A stretch of DNA of 50,298 nt, taken from the NCBI GenBank assembly GCA_029246415.1, contig JAQWNF010000019.1, positions 1 through 50,298 of the forward strand, written 5' to 3'. Source of the stretch: Glaciecola sp. GTDB lineage: Bacteria; Pseudomonadota; Gammaproteobacteria; Enterobacterales; Alteromonadaceae. The translations under genes were made by a program, and so were the position numbers. Positions within the stretch are counted from its first letter, which is position 1. Each line of letters begins with the position of its first letter. Of the stretch, positions 10,367-19,856 are shown in pieces. The notes below the pieces were generated by a model. It saw nothing but the letters and a program-made list of their open reading frames with translations. It searched no databases and was not told where the DNA came from.

Positions 10367-11044
10367 GTGTTGTCTCATCCAGAATTAAAAGATCGATTTC
10401 GCAATTACTTTCCCGTCATTATTGATGTTGAAACTGCAGGTTTCAATGCACAAACTGATGCGTTGTTAGAAATTGGTGCAGTAACCATTCGCATGGATGA
10501 ACATGGAGTAATGCACCCTGATCAGGAGATCCACTTCCACGTTGAGCCCTTTGCTGGCGCAAATATCGAACCGGCTGCGCTCGAATTTAACGGCATCAAA
10601 CTCGACTGTGCGTTACGTGGTGCAGTAAGTGAAAGTGAAGCCATGAAAGGCTTATGTAAAGCAATTAGTAAAAGCCAAAAAAATGCAGAATGTCAGCGCT
10701 CAGTTATCGTCGCCCATAATGCGAGTTTTGATATGGGATTTATTAATGCTGCACTAGCCCGAACTAAAATGAAACGATCACCGTTTCATCCATTCGTTTC
10801 ATTTGATACCACCTCATTAGCTGCCTTAACACTGGGTCAAACAGTATTAATCAAAGCCTGTGAAGCGGCACAGATCCCATTTGATCAACAACAGGCACAT
10901 GGCGCATTATATGATGCGCAGCGTACCGCTGAATTGTTTTGTTTTATGATGAACCGCTACAAAAACTTAGGTGGCTGGCCGTTGGCTCAACCGAGTGAAA
11001 GTGAGAGTCATAGTGAAAGTGTGAGTTTCAGCGACAGCGAATAA
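10367..11044 (+). CDS. rnt: Ribonuclease T
   Basis: DEDD-family 3'-5' exoribonuclease that trims tRNA and other stable-RNA 3' ends. Motif ExoI is IIDVETAGF (D20, E22), ExoII is [11 protein letters not shown], and ExoIII is [13 protein letters not shown] with the conserved H and D. The reading frame opens with GTG at 10367 (TTG at 10370 is an alternative), preceded by TTAAGG. 225 residues, about ten more than the E. coli enzyme; the excess is a Ser/Glu-rich tail ([16 protein letters not shown]). Divergent from motY across a 130-base promoter gap and convergent with the TSUP gene. Confidence 0.95.
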   Translation: MLSHPELKDRFRNYFPVIIDVETAGFNAQTDALLEIGAVTIRMDEHGVMHPDQEIHFHVEPFAGANIEPAALEFNGIKLDCALRGAVSESEAMKGLCKAISKSQKNAECQRSVIVAHNASFDMGFINAALARTKMKRSPFHPFVSFDTTSLAALTLGQTVLIKACEAAQIPFDQQQAHGALYDAQRTAELFCFMMNRYKNLGGWPLAQPSESESHSESVSFSDSE

Positions 11045-11056
11045 CGTACTGAATGA

Positions 11057-11989
11057 TTAGCTAAATATGGGCATGTTCACAATGCCCATTAACATCACCC
11101 AAATAGCAAAAAACACCTTGACTTGATATGGGTTGAGCCACAAGACGATATACTTTGCGACACTGCCACCTATTATTGCGCCTAGACCGGCAAAGCAGGC
11201 TATCGGATAAATGATCATATTGTTGCCAGCAAACACATCAGCATAAAATTGCGCATCAGCTAAAACATAATGCCAGATCCCCGCCCATACTGACATTGCA
11301 CTAAGCATAACCGCAACGGCAATGCTTAACGTCACACTATAACGTCGCAAAATCAAATACACAGCCACCAACTCACCAACACCGACCGATAACCAAGCTG
11401 TAATCATCCCACCGATATAACCGATTAAAGCCAATGCTATATAATCAAATGATGTTATTGCTTGTGCTTGCTCTGGTGCTTTAAGTCGACTTAATGATGC
11501 GAAAATCGCACAAGCCAATAATATTGAGAAGGAACCAAAGACCCAATGTAAGGAGTCCTCAGCAGAACCAATCAAAGTATGCAACGGACTATACTGAACC
11601 GTCCAAACACCGACTATCGAACACGGTACAGTGACTAATAATAATTTAGGTAACACAGCCCAAATAGACTGGCTTTGTGACTTATCACGTTGAGCTTTTA
11701 GGTAATGATCACGCCAAGCAATACTTCCCGCCACCATACCAAAACATTGAATCGCAAAACTGGTCGCGACAATCTCAGCCGAATCGAGATTAAGTTGATT
11801 GAAAATCGGTACAAAAATCACTCCGCCACCGGCGCCTGTCGCATTGGCAAATATAGCACCAACAATACCAAGCAGCACAAAGCGAATATGCTCGACAAAT
11901 ACCGCCAACGGGTCGGATTGTGATAAAAGCAAACCAATCAGGGTAATAATAAGTATTAATAATATGATAAAGCGTTTTTTTGCGCGCAT
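11057..11989 (-). CDS. TSUP (TauE/SafE) family membrane transporter
   Basis: 310-residue inner-membrane protein with about eight to nine helices. The family-defining glycine-rich segment appears after the second helix (GAIFANATGAGGGVIFVP) and its C-terminal echo GLGAIIGGSVAKYI near residue 275. TSUP proteins export or import small organic and sulfur anions such as sulfite, taurine derivatives and sulfoacetate; no neighbour fixes the substrate here. An 8-bp inverted repeat (ATGGGCAT/ATGCCCAT, about 11066-11089) lies in the last codons and may serve as a weak end signal for one of the two convergent genes. Confidence 0.85.
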   Translation of the reverse strand: MRAKKRFIILLILIITLIGLLLSQSDPLAVFVEHIRFVLLGIVGAIFANATGAGGGVIFVPIFNQLNLDSAEIVATSFAIQCFGMVAGSIAWRDHYLKAQRDKSQSQSIWAVLPKLLLVTVPCSIVGVWTVQYSPLHTLIGSAEDSLHWVFGSFSILLACAIFASLSRLKAPEQAQAITSFDYIALALIGYIGGMITAWLSVGVGELVAVYLILRRYSVTLSIAVAVMLSAMSVWAGIWHYVLADAQFYADVFAGNNMIIYPIACFAGLGAIIGGSVAKYIVLWLNPYQVKVFFAIWVMLMGIVNMPIFS

Positions 11990-12118
11990 GTTGATTTTTA
12001 TTCTTGTTATAGTTAATGCAAAATGACAAATTTAATGGATGTCTGTACTAGGTAAGTCAAATACTACTAGTTAATACGGGCATTATCCCTAACTGAGTTC
12101 ACAACACAATTAAAAAAC

Positions 12119-12619
12119 ATGATTACGATTAAACAAACACCACCAGTAACTGTGATTACACTCTCCCCAAACCAATCGGCGAGTTGGCGAGAAACCAAGA
12201 CCGTAATTACTATCATGGTTGTTTTAGTCATGTGTATCGCAATCGGCTGGGCTCTGGCGGGCGCGTGGGTCATTTTACCTTTCGCCGGTCTAGAAGTTGG
12301 TTTATTTGCTTATTTTATGTACCGTGTTTGTCGCCAAGGATTTGCCCAACAAATCATTACCATCTCTGCCGAACTGGTATTAATAGAGTCCGGCATACAC
12401 AGACGCGAAGTCGCCAGAACGTATCATAGAGAGTTACTTAGCTTTGAAATAAAAGAAACGGAACGAGATTGGCATTTACCTGATATTGTACTGTGCTTGG
12501 ATAACTATCGGTTAAGTATTGGAGAGTTTTTGAATAAAGATGACCGTATATTACTCAAAGACGCATTACAAAACTCTGGGCTACCTTTGTCCAGAACACA
12601 ATGGTGGAAAGAGTCTTAG
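12119..12619 (+). CDS. DUF2244 family membrane protein
   Basis: 166 residues with two adjacent hydrophobic helices near the N-terminus (about residues 28-65) followed by a soluble beta-rich domain. The pattern (SPNQSASWRET, then helices, then ITISAELVLIESG and CLDNYRLSIGEFLN) matches DUF2244 proteins, often found beside cytochrome oxidase genes in proteobacteria, though not here. Function unknown; a small membrane-anchored role is an inference. It is divergent from the TSUP gene and convergent with the DUF2855 gene. Confidence 0.75.
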   Translation: MITIKQTPPVTVITLSPNQSASWRETKTVITIMVVLVMCIAIGWALAGAWVILPFAGLEVGLFAYFMYRVCRQGFAQQIITISAELVLIESGIHRREVARTYHRELLSFEIKETERDWHLPDIVLCLDNYRLSIGEFLNKDDRILLKDALQNSGLPLSRTQWWKES

Positions 12620-12670
12620 CCTCTAATAACACCCTATACAACAGCGCCAAGCTTTCTATAGATTAACATA

Positions 12671-13762
12671 TTAGAACTCTCCCAAAAGCAGTCGATTGGG
12701 TGGTATTTTACCTTCAAGCAATTGTTGATAGCGATCTATTAGCGCCTCGATTCCTGTAAATTCGTCAATCGTATAATGCGTTTCAATACCTTGAGCCACT
12801 TGTTGCCAAGCTTGGGAATATTCAGCCATAAAGCGTTCATGCCCCCACGACTTAATCAGTAAGTTGATGTGTGCGGGAGCAAAAAACATCTCACCTTTCA
12901 GCTTACCCGAAGGCTTATTTTGCTGAGATCTGACATCCGTAATACCAATAAATAAAGTCGTATGATGGAGGTGGTCTAGGAGCTCTTGGAGTTGCTGCAA
13001 TAATTTTTTATTACCGGCTAAGTCTAATACCCACACGGGGGTTTTATAACGCATATCAGGCACTTGCTCGTACTCTAAGACTTCATCATAACAATCTAAA
13101 TTTTCGACAAACGCGACATTCTCTGAAGATGTTAATCCCACCACATCTACATGTGGCATTTGTGACAACAACATCGCGCAGCCTATGGCGGTTTTACTCG
13201 ATGCACTGGTTAGCACAACGGTAGTAGCAGTTTCAACGGTTTCACTGGCTATATATAGAGCCAAGGCAAACGAAGTCAAAAACAACGGCCTAAAATTGGC
13301 CTGCCACACCTCTCTCGCAGGATCATAATTAGGGTCAGACCCACAATAAAAATAACTATCGTATACTGGAGAATTACTTTTACGGCTCGGTAATATGTCA
13401 ACAAAACCTTGCTCGTTCAGCTTATCTGCCTGTAATACCCAATGCGATGCCATCGGCAAATACCCAAAAATACGACATCCCACAGAGATGTCAGGATGAG
13501 CCGACTCAACGACATCAGCAAATCCCCATAATGGCACTATTCCATGCGTATCACTCGTATCACCCACCGGAAAAAAGCCCCAATATCCAAATGAACTTCC
13601 CGTCACCGCATACGTGATATTGTTGGCAGATAATCCAAATCGTGCAATTTTGATACGAATTTGTCCCACTAGTAATGGCAACAAATCTAGCTCCATCACG
13701 CGAATATCACAGATGTTATCTTTGTCTACCCAAAGTTCAAAAGCGCCATTGCTGTGTGCCAT
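12671..13762 (-). CDS. DUF2855 family protein (MDR-like fold)
   Basis: 363 residues resembling DUF2855, a distant relative of the medium-chain dehydrogenase/quinone reductase fold. Visible are a GroES-like N-terminal region (KIARFGLSANNITYAVTG, then WGFADVVESAHPDISVG) and a Rossmann-like centre (VVLTSASSKTAIGCAML) in place of the normal GxGxxG. The catalytic zinc ligands of alcohol dehydrogenases are not obvious. Reaction unknown. A good ribosome site (GGAG) precedes the ATG. The divergent neighbour also encodes a short-chain-like reductase, so the two may belong to one lipid or quinone metabolic theme; that is inference only. Confidence 0.75.
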   Translation of the reverse strand: MAHSNGAFELWVDKDNICDIRVMELDLLPLLVGQIRIKIARFGLSANNITYAVTGSSFGYWGFFPVGDTSDTHGIVPLWGFADVVESAHPDISVGCRIFGYLPMASHWVLQADKLNEQGFVDILPSRKSNSPVYDSYFYCGSDPNYDPAREVWQANFRPLFLTSFALALYIASETVETATTVVLTSASSKTAIGCAMLLSQMPHVDVVGLTSSENVAFVENLDCYDEVLEYEQVPDMRYKTPVWVLDLAGNKKLLQQLQELLDHLHHTTLFIGITDVRSQQNKPSGKLKGEMFFAPAHINLLIKSWGHERFMAEYSQAWQQVAQGIETHYTIDEFTGIEALIDRYQQLLEGKIPPNRLLLGEF

Positions 13763-13891
13763 TAGTCAAACTCCGTTGTATATATTCAAATAAATGATGG
13801 GTAATCAAACTCATACTTATTTTATCTGTCCATGAGTATTGTACACTTAACCCATATTGTCATTAACTTTACTGGGTATTAAGGAAAACAT

Positions 13892-15115
13892 ATGTCCGCA
13901 CCGACTCCCGCTTTCGATATTATTATTTACGGAGCAACCTCTTTTGTTGGTCAAATCATGCTGGAATATCTTGCAGAATATACTTCACAGCAGGATGCCG
14001 AGCCTGTTAAATGGGCTGTTGCCGGTCGTGACGAACAAAAATTACTTGCGGTAAAAGCACAGAACAGTTTATCTCATATCGAGCATATTGTTGCTGATGC
14101 CAGTGATGAGGCAGCATTAAACAGCATGTGTGCCCAAACCAAAGTCGTGATTTCAACGGTGGGTCCGTATGCATTATATGGTGAAACATTGATAAAAGTA
14201 TGCGCAGAATCAGGTACAGATTATTGTGATTTGACCGGTGAACCGCAATGGATAAAAGCGATGTTAGACAAGTATGAAGATGTCGCTAAATCCTCCGGAG
14301 CACGTATTATTAACAGTGCTGGATTTGATTCTATTCCGTCCGATCTTGGGGTCTATGTATTACAACAACATGCGCTTGAAACCACCGGCAAACCGGCATT
14401 TCAGATTAAAATGCGCGTACGAAAAATAAAAGGCGGTGCCTCTGGCGGTACGATTGCAAGCATGCTGAATGTGGTTGAAGAAGCCAGTAAGAACCCAGCT
14501 TTGCGCAAACTGCTTGTCAACCCCTATGTCTTATGTCCGGCTGAGCACCCTTATAAGCAATATCAAACTAATCATAAAAAAGCGCAGTTTGAAGAAGATA
14601 CACAAATGTGGATCATGCCTTTTATTATGGCTGCGATTAACGAACGTATTGTGCATCGCAGTAATGCGCTATTGGGCAATCGTTATGGCGAGCATTTTTT
14701 GTATGATGAAGCAATGTCAGCCAAAAAAGGTTTACAAGCTTGGGGCATAACTCTCGGACTTGGTGCATTTATGGTTGGCGCAAGTATTAAACCGATTAGA
14801 AATATCCTCGCCAAACATGTGTTACCTAAGCCAGGTGAAGGGCCGAGTAAAGAAGAACAATTAGCAGGAATGTTTGATATGCGCTTCTATACCACGCTGG
14901 ATAATGGTGAAAAAGCAGTGGTTCAGGTTAAAGGCGACCGCGATCCTGGATATGGTTCAACAGCAAAAATGCTCACCCAAGCTGCGTTATGTTTAGCTAA
15001 AGATGTACCTGATGTATCAGGCGGATTCTGGACACCGGCAGCGGCATTAAACGATGCGTTGATACAACGTCTTGCATTACATGCTGGGGTAACAGTAACA
15101 ATTCTAGCGTCATAA
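13892..15115 (+). CDS. Saccharopine dehydrogenase-like NAD(P)-binding reductase
   Basis: 407 residues with an N-terminal Rossmann motif (IIIYGATSFVGQIMLEYL) and the family signature VISTVGPYALYGETLIKVC, DLTGEPQWI and INSAGFDSIPSDLG. This places it in the saccharopine-dehydrogenase/trans-acting enoyl reductase group (related to mycobacterial Rv2449c-type and eukaryotic SCCPDH proteins), not in true lysine metabolism. One hydrophobic helix (ITLGLGAFMVGASI) lies near residue 290, as in SCCPDH-type proteins, suggesting membrane association. The start at 13892 has TAAGGA eight bases upstream. The substrate is unknown; a lipid acyl chain is plausible. Confidence 0.85.
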   Translation: MSAPTPAFDIIIYGATSFVGQIMLEYLAEYTSQQDAEPVKWAVAGRDEQKLLAVKAQNSLSHIEHIVADASDEAALNSMCAQTKVVISTVGPYALYGETLIKVCAESGTDYCDLTGEPQWIKAMLDKYEDVAKSSGARIINSAGFDSIPSDLGVYVLQQHALETTGKPAFQIKMRVRKIKGGASGGTIASMLNVVEEASKNPALRKLLVNPYVLCPAEHPYKQYQTNHKKAQFEEDTQMWIMPFIMAAINERIVHRSNALLGNRYGEHFLYDEAMSAKKGLQAWGITLGLGAFMVGASIKPIRNILAKHVLPKPGEGPSKEEQLAGMFDMRFYTTLDNGEKAVVQVKGDRDPGYGSTAKMLTQAALCLAKDVPDVSGGFWTPAAALNDALIQRLALHAGVTVTILAS

Positions 15116-15148
15116 CTCGACAATTCTACCAATTCGGCAACAACGAGT

Positions 15149-15640
15149 TTATTTGGGCGCAGGCTGCTTATGTTTTTTATCAATTAAAATATCAGCTTGC
15201 GTTCGCAATGACTTTTTCGCCCTAATATTGGCAAAAGCATCATTCGTCTTTGGTTTGCTCTTTGGGGTCGCAATAGATTGAGGTTTCGGCGCAGCAGTGG
15301 TAGCCTTACTCTTAAAAGACAGAATACTTTTGAGTACAGAGTTGTCTTCGCCTGCTTGGGCTTTTTCGAGTGCTTTTTTATTATTTGCCCACTTATTGGC
15401 ATAAAAACAACACGTAATGCCGGCAATATACACGGCATACTTGATAATAAACGACCATCCCACCGATACTGGCACGCTGCCATCGCCTTGCGACAACTGA
15501 TACTGTGCCCACTGTAAGTAATCATCATGGACCAACCCCACAACAAACACGCCCACAATGAGCACCAGCACAGAGATGATCATGAATTTATAATTACGCC
15601 ACAACGCCGCTGTCAGAATTAAATTGATGAGTTTGTTCAT
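15149..15640 (-). CDS. Hypothetical two-helix membrane protein
   Basis: Not recognised. With the ATG at 15640, one base past the stop of the upstream small gene, it encodes 163 residues. There are two hydrophobic helices (about residues 17-37 and 64-82) and a basic, Ala/Pro/Lys-rich C-terminal tail of about 75 residues that should be cytosolic. An earlier in-frame ATG at 15658 lies inside the upstream gene. Probably co-transcribed with the two small genes before it. Confidence 0.7.
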   Translation of the reverse strand: MNKLINLILTAALWRNYKFMIISVLVLIVGVFVVGLVHDDYLQWAQYQLSQGDGSVPVSVGWSFIIKYAVYIAGITCCFYANKWANNKKALEKAQAGEDNSVLKSILSFKSKATTAAPKPQSIATPKSKPKTNDAFANIRAKKSLRTQADILIDKKHKQPAPK

Positions 15641-15641
15641 A

Positions 15642-15869
15642 CTATCCAAACACTCCAATACCTAATACCGCTAAGACAGCCAATAAGCCTTTTTCTTTTA
15701 TAGCAGAGTAAATTTTACGTTCTTCTTCTGCGACAATAATTTCAAGCTCATCTTCAGAGAAATCCTCTAATGCGCGCTCGCACAACAAAATGCGCACTTG
15801 TGCATTTTCTATTGCTTTATCTCGAATAACTTGATGGGTTTTTTCTTTTATCGTTACAAATGGATTCAC
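15642..15869 (-). CDS. Hypothetical 75-residue protein
   Basis: Not recognised. It begins with GTG at 15869 behind AGGA (spacing about nine) and ends with TAG one base before the next start. The first ~55 residues are charged and helical (ALEDFSEDELEIIVAEEERK), followed by a short hydrophobic segment LLAVLAVLGIGVFG at the extreme C-terminus that could be a tail anchor. Tight spacing to the downstream membrane protein suggests they act together. Confidence 0.65.
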   Translation of the reverse strand: MNPFVTIKEKTHQVIRDKAIENAQVRILLCERALEDFSEDELEIIVAEEERKIYSAIKEKGLLAVLAVLGIGVFG

Positions 15870-15898
15870 GGTTAATTCCTGTGTTGACTGACTCTAGT

Positions 15899-16150
15899 CT
15901 ACACAAAAAAATCAAATCTCTCAGTATTTGAATCATCATCATCCTTGTTTTCAGGGTGATTAATTTGTTTCAAATTGTATGTTTTTTGATGGATTACCTC
16001 ATTTATAGGGTGATACGTCTCTTCGGCAAGATTGGGTTCATCCTCCCCTGACTTTCGCACTGATGTGTGCCGTTCGACTTTATTACGAAGATCTCGTGTA
16101 TACAGCGAAGTCGAAGGACGTGGTAAATATGGCAATAATGCATCGCTCAT
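15899..16150 (-). CDS. Hypothetical 83-residue acidic protein
   Basis: Not recognised. Low-complexity, hydrophilic and probably disordered, with an acidic DDDD stretch near the C-terminus and no membrane segment. A weak AGGT ribosome site lies ten bases before the ATG. It lies 29 bases upstream of the next small gene on the same strand and is divergent from the his operon leader. Confidence 0.5.
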   Translation of the reverse strand: MSDALLPYLPRPSTSLYTRDLRNKVERHTSVRKSGEDEPNLAEETYHPINEVIHQKTYNLKQINHPENKDDDDSNTERFDFFV

Positions 16151-16262
16151 AAAATAGTCTACCTCGAATATGGATTAAATTAAGTATAGATAAATGCTCT
16201 ATCTACGACCCAAATATTATATCGGCAATGAACAATAACTCTTTATTTTAAGTGCATGGCCG

Positions 16263-16291
16263 TTGCATCCAACTGTATTTTTAGCTAGAAT
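16263..16291 (+). promoter_or_regulatory. Promoter of the his operon
   Basis: A -35 box TTGCAT (16263-16268), a 17-base spacer and a -10 box TAGAAT (16286-16291) place the start point near 16298, about 24 bases upstream of the leader-peptide ATG. This is the correct position for an attenuated his transcript. Confidence 0.75.
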
Positions 16292-16321
16292 TCGCTCATC
16301 AAATTTTATCCAAAGAAATTA

Positions 16322-16363
16322 ATGAATTTTATCTACGCAAATCACCATCATCATAGTGCATAA
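16322..16363 (+). CDS. hisL: His operon leader peptide
   Basis: A 13-codon open frame (MNFIYANHHHHSA) with four consecutive histidine codons (16343-16354) followed by TAA. Located between a good promoter and a strong intrinsic terminator upstream of hisG, this is a classic attenuation leader: ribosomes stall at the His codons when charged tRNA-His is scarce. The upstream AAAGAA is a modest ribosome site. The run of four is shorter than the seven in E. coli HisL. Confidence 0.93.
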   Translation: MNFIYANHHHHSA

Positions 16364-16455
16364 CCTTTCAGGTTCGTGCTGGAAGGGTGTGTTCCTTCCA
16401 GAGGCGTAGATTTTAAAGAATTGACCCCCGGAAGGCACCCTTTCGGGGGTTTTTC
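16331..16455 (+). promoter_or_regulatory. His attenuator with alternative hairpins and terminator
   Basis: Mutually exclusive pairings are visible. A (CCTTTCAG, 16364-16371) can pair with B (CTGGAAGG, 16379-16386). B can pair with C (CCTTCCAG, 16394-16401). C can pair with D (GGAAGG, 16430-16435). D lies in the terminator stem (16424-16435 with 16439-16450, then TTTTT). In addition ATCTACGC inside the leader peptide (16331-16338) is perfectly complementary to GCGTAGAT (16404-16411). Stalling at His codons leaves A free, favouring A:B and C:D and so readthrough. A ribosome at the stop codon masks A, giving B:C and termination. Confidence 0.85.
16424..16455 (+). terminator. Intrinsic terminator of the his attenuator
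   Basis: A 12-bp stem with one G-U pair (ACCCCCGGAAGG with CCTTTCGGGGGT) around a three-base loop is followed by a T-rich run. It lies 57 bases before the hisG start. Confidence 0.92.
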
Positions 16456-16511
16456 GTTTTTAGGTTGTTAATTTTTACTATTTTCATTGTTAACGCGAGA
16501 GGAAACATCGC

Positions 16512-17411
16512 ATGAGTGATACACGTAGGCTTCGAATTGCTATTCAAAAATCAGGTCGTTTATCTGACGACAGCATCGCACTATTAAAAGCGATTGGCGT
16601 AAAACTACAGATCCGTGACCGTCTATTAATTGCTCACTCAACCAACGAACCTATCGATTTATTGCGCGTGCGCGATGATGATATTCCAGGACTCGTCATG
16701 GACGGTGTTGCTGATCTAGGGTTTATTGGTGAAAATGAACTAGAAGAAAAGATGCTCGAACGTCAAGCATCTAATAAACCAAACGACTTTGTGACTTTAC
16801 GTCGTCTTGATTATGGTGGTTGTCGCTTATCTCTTGCTGTTCCTAATGAAATGGACTATTCAGGCGTCGAGTCTTTAGAAGGCAAGAAAGTCGCTACCAC
16901 CTATCCGTATTTATTAGAGCGCTTTTTCAAAGACAAAGGCGTTAACGCGCAAGCGGTCATGTTAACTGGCTCAGTAGAAGTTGCACCTCGCGCTGGTATT
17001 GCCGATGCAATCTGTGATTTAGTGTCTACGGGCGCAACACTGGAAGCCAACGGTCTACAAGAAGCCGATGTCATTTTTGAATCAAAAGCAGTCTTGATCC
17101 AAAAATCAGCTCCATTGAGCGATGAAAAACAAGCCATGATCAATCGCTTTTTGCCGCGCATGGATGGCGTGATGCAAGCTAAAGAAAGCAAATACATTAT
17201 GCTACACGCACCTAAAGCCTATTTAGAACAAGTCAAAAGCTTATTGCCTGGTGCAGAAAATCCAACCGTTTTGCCACTAGCACAAAATGATGAAACCGTT
17301 GCAATCCATGTTGTCAGCACAGAAACATTATTCTGGACCACGATGGAAAAATTAAAAGCATTAGGTTGTAGCAGTATTTTAGTACTGCCAATCGAAAAAA
17401 TGATGGGTTAA
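16512..17411 (+). CDS. hisG: ATP phosphoribosyltransferase (long form)
   Basis: First enzyme of histidine synthesis, joining ATP and PRPP. 299 residues, the homohexameric long form with its own C-terminal ACT-like regulatory domain (about 225-299), so no HisZ is needed and feedback inhibition by histidine is expected. Motifs include IAIQKSGRL at the N-terminus, the substrate region [12 protein letters not shown], and the PRPP-loop [22 protein letters not shown]. First structural gene after the attenuator, with AGAGGA eight bases before the ATG. Confidence 0.97.
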   Translation: MSDTRRLRIAIQKSGRLSDDSIALLKAIGVKLQIRDRLLIAHSTNEPIDLLRVRDDDIPGLVMDGVADLGFIGENELEEKMLERQASNKPNDFVTLRRLDYGGCRLSLAVPNEMDYSGVESLEGKKVATTYPYLLERFFKDKGVNAQAVMLTGSVEVAPRAGIADAICDLVSTGATLEANGLQEADVIFESKAVLIQKSAPLSDEKQAMINRFLPRMDGVMQAKESKYIMLHAPKAYLEQVKSLLPGAENPTVLPLAQNDETVAIHVVSTETLFWTTMEKLKALGCSSILVLPIEKMMG

Positions 17412-17424
17412 GAGGCGTAACAAC

Positions 17425-18732
17425 ATGCTCATACAATGGTCCACATTGAACCGTCAACAACAACTGCAAAGTTTGGCACGCCCTGCGCAAACCAACAATC
17501 CGCAGTTGTCTGAACAGGTAAGTGATATTATTGGTCGCATCGAGACAAATGGCGATGCGGCATTATTAGATTATACCAGCCGTTTTGATGGTATTACTTT
17601 AGCGCAAGTCGCGTTGTCAGAAGCAACCAAAGCAAGCTCTCTGGCATTACTCGACCCAGCTGTTAAAGCATCAATTGATGTGGCATATCGTAATATCAAA
17701 GCATTTCATACGGCGCAAATGCCTAATGACGTGCTACTTGAAACCCAACCTGGTGTCGTCTGTGAGCTTAAGCATGTTGCGCTCGATGCCGTGGGTCTAT
17801 ACATCCCTGGCGGCAGTGCACCCTTACCTTCAACGGTATTGATGCTAGGTACGACCGCGCAAGTCGCAGGCTGCCCACGTAAAGTTTTGGTCAGCCCGCC
17901 TAACGCGCAACAATCTCTGGCACCTGAAATTTTATATGCCGCAAGCTTATGTGGCATTGATGAGATTTATTTGTGTGGTGGAGCACAAGCTATCGCAGCA
18001 TTAGCGTTAGGTACGGAAAGTATCGCCAAAGTCGATAAGATCTTTGGCCCGGGTAATAGCTATGTCACAGAAGCAAAACAACAAGTAGTGATGCTACCAG
18101 GTGGTCCTGCAATCGACATGCCTGCTGGTCCATCAGAAGTATTAGTATTAGCTGATGCTAATGCAGATGCTGATTTTGTCGCGTCTGATTTATTATCTCA
18201 AGCTGAACATGGCAAAGACTCTCAAGCCATATTAGTTACTGAGTCATTGGCTTTTGCACAAGCAGTACAACGCGCAGTAGCCCAACAACTGGCACAGTTA
18301 TCACGTAAAGAAATAGCTGAACACGCCATGCAGTTTGCGCGATATATCGTTTGTGAATCGATAGATGAAGCGATTGTGGTGAGCAACCAATATGCTCCGG
18401 AGCATTTAATTGTGCAAGTCGCCGATACCGATGCAGCATTAGCTAAATTGAAATATGCAGGCTCCATTTTTGTTGGTGCGTATTCACCCGAATCAGCCGG
18501 TGATTATGCCAGTGGCACTAACCACGTATTACCGACTTACGGGTATTCACGCAATTATTCAAGCTTAGGCTTAATGGATTTTATGCGCCGTTACACTATA
18601 CAAACTTTATCTGCGCAAGGTCTACAAGATTTAGGCCCTGATATTATTCGTATAGCTGATGCTGAAGGCTTAGATGCCCATGCTAATGCGGTGGCGATCC
18701 GTTTAGCTAAACTTGCAGGAAAACCAGTATGA
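17425..18732 (+). CDS. hisD: Histidinol dehydrogenase
   Basis: Zn-dependent NAD+ enzyme performing the last two oxidations from L-histidinol to L-histidine. 435 residues, the normal length. Family motifs are LYIPGGSAPLPSTVLMLG, IFGPGNSYVTEAKQ, IDMPAGPSEVLVLAD, SQAEHGKDSQA (zinc-binding Gln/His), YAPEHLIVQV (catalytic Glu-His) and the late DYASGTNHVLPTYG. It starts 13 bases after hisG and overlaps hisC by four bases. Confidence 0.97.
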   Translation: MLIQWSTLNRQQQLQSLARPAQTNNPQLSEQVSDIIGRIETNGDAALLDYTSRFDGITLAQVALSEATKASSLALLDPAVKASIDVAYRNIKAFHTAQMPNDVLLETQPGVVCELKHVALDAVGLYIPGGSAPLPSTVLMLGTTAQVAGCPRKVLVSPPNAQQSLAPEILYAASLCGIDEIYLCGGAQAIAALALGTESIAKVDKIFGPGNSYVTEAKQQVVMLPGGPAIDMPAGPSEVLVLADANADADFVASDLLSQAEHGKDSQAILVTESLAFAQAVQRAVAQQLAQLSRKEIAEHAMQFARYIVCESIDEAIVVSNQYAPEHLIVQVADTDAALAKLKYAGSIFVGAYSPESAGDYASGTNHVLPTYGYSRNYSSLGLMDFMRRYTIQTLSAQGLQDLGPDIIRIADAEGLDAHANAVAIRLAKLAGKPV

Positions 18733-19856
18733 GCTTGACTTCATTTATTGCCAACAACATCGCCAAGCACGTTAAAGATTTAGTACCGTATGCGTCTGCG
18801 CGTCGTTTATTTGCCGCATCTGCACAAGGTAATGATACTACAGCTCCTATTTGGCTCAATGCCAATGAAGCCCCAACGAGTGCGCAATATGATTTGGACA
18901 CTTCGTTGTATAACCGCTACCCGGATTGTCAGCCTGACAAAGTCATCAGTGCTTATGCACAATATGCAGGTGTGAATAAAGACCAGGTATTAGTATCTCG
19001 TGGAGCTGATGAAGGGATTGAATTATTGATCAGAGCATTTTGTAACCCTGTTACCGATCATGTACTAATTTGCCCTCCCACATACGGAATGTATGCCATC
19101 AGTGCCCGTACTTGTAATGTTGGGGTGAAATCAGTCCCGTTAATCAATAATGACCAAGGCGATTTTCAGCTAGATGTTGCCAATATTGTGGCAGCCAGCG
19201 ACAATGTAAAATTAGTCTTTATCTGCGCGCCAAACAATCCCACGGGTACGCTACCCGCTCGTCAAGATATCGAATCCATCATTACACATTATGCCGATAG
19301 TGCTTTAGTGATCATTGATGAGGCGTATATTGAATTTACCGATAGCACGCACATAGGCTGGTTAGCACAATATCCAAATGTCGTGATTTTGCGTACGTTA
19401 TCCAAAGCATTTGCATTGGCAGGACTACGTTGTGGTTTCACTTTGGCACAACCGGACATCATTCACGAATTACTAAAAGTTATCGCACCCTATCCTTTGT
19501 CAGCTCCAGTAGCAGATATTGCTGCTCAAGCGTTATCTTCTGCTGGTTTAACGCGAATGCGTGACCAAGTAGCGACTATTTTGCATGAGCAAGTTGCATT
19601 AGTTGATGTGCTTCCGAGTATCGGAGACATTGAGCTAGTCGGAGCACAAACGGGCAACTTCATCTTATTTAGAACGACACATAAAGATGCGTTGATGCAA
19701 TTTTTAGTGCATCACAAAGTCTTTATTCGTGATCAATCCAAACAAATACAATTGACTGATTGTTTACGTATCAGTACCGGTAATGCCGCTGAGAACGCGC
19801 GTTTACTAGACTTAATCACCCAGTTTTATCAGATTCAGGAAGCAACCTCATTATGA
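18729..19856 (+). CDS. hisC: Histidinol-phosphate aminotransferase
   Basis: PLP-dependent fold-type I aminotransferase converting imidazole-acetol phosphate to histidinol phosphate. 375 residues. Visible are the cofactor-binding [19 protein letters not shown] and the Schiff-base lysine in [16 protein letters not shown]. It overlaps hisD (ATGA) and hisB (ATGA), implying translational coupling. The first ~25 residues are slightly longer than in E. coli HisC. Confidence 0.96.
   Translation: MSLTSFIANNIAKHVKDLVPYASARRLFAASAQGNDTTAPIWLNANEAPTSAQYDLDTSLYNRYPDCQPDKVISAYAQYAGVNKDQVLVSRGADEGIELLIRAFCNPVTDHVLICPPTYGMYAISARTCNVGVKSVPLINNDQGDFQLDVANIVAASDNVKLVFICAPNNPTGTLPARQDIESIITHYADSALVIIDEAYIEFTDSTHIGWLAQYPNVVILRTLSKAFALAGLRCGFTLAQPDIIHELLKVIAPYPLSAPVADIAAQALSSAGLTRMRDQVATILHEQVALVDVLPSIGDIELVGAQTGNFILFRTTHKDALMQFLVHHKVFIRDQSKQIQLTDCLRISTGNAAENARLLDLITQFYQIQEATSL

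Noticed and set aside
12671-13762. Zinc alcohol dehydrogenase
   Set aside because: The GroES-like part is recognisable but zinc ligands and the standard GxGxxG motif were not found; DUF2855 fits better.
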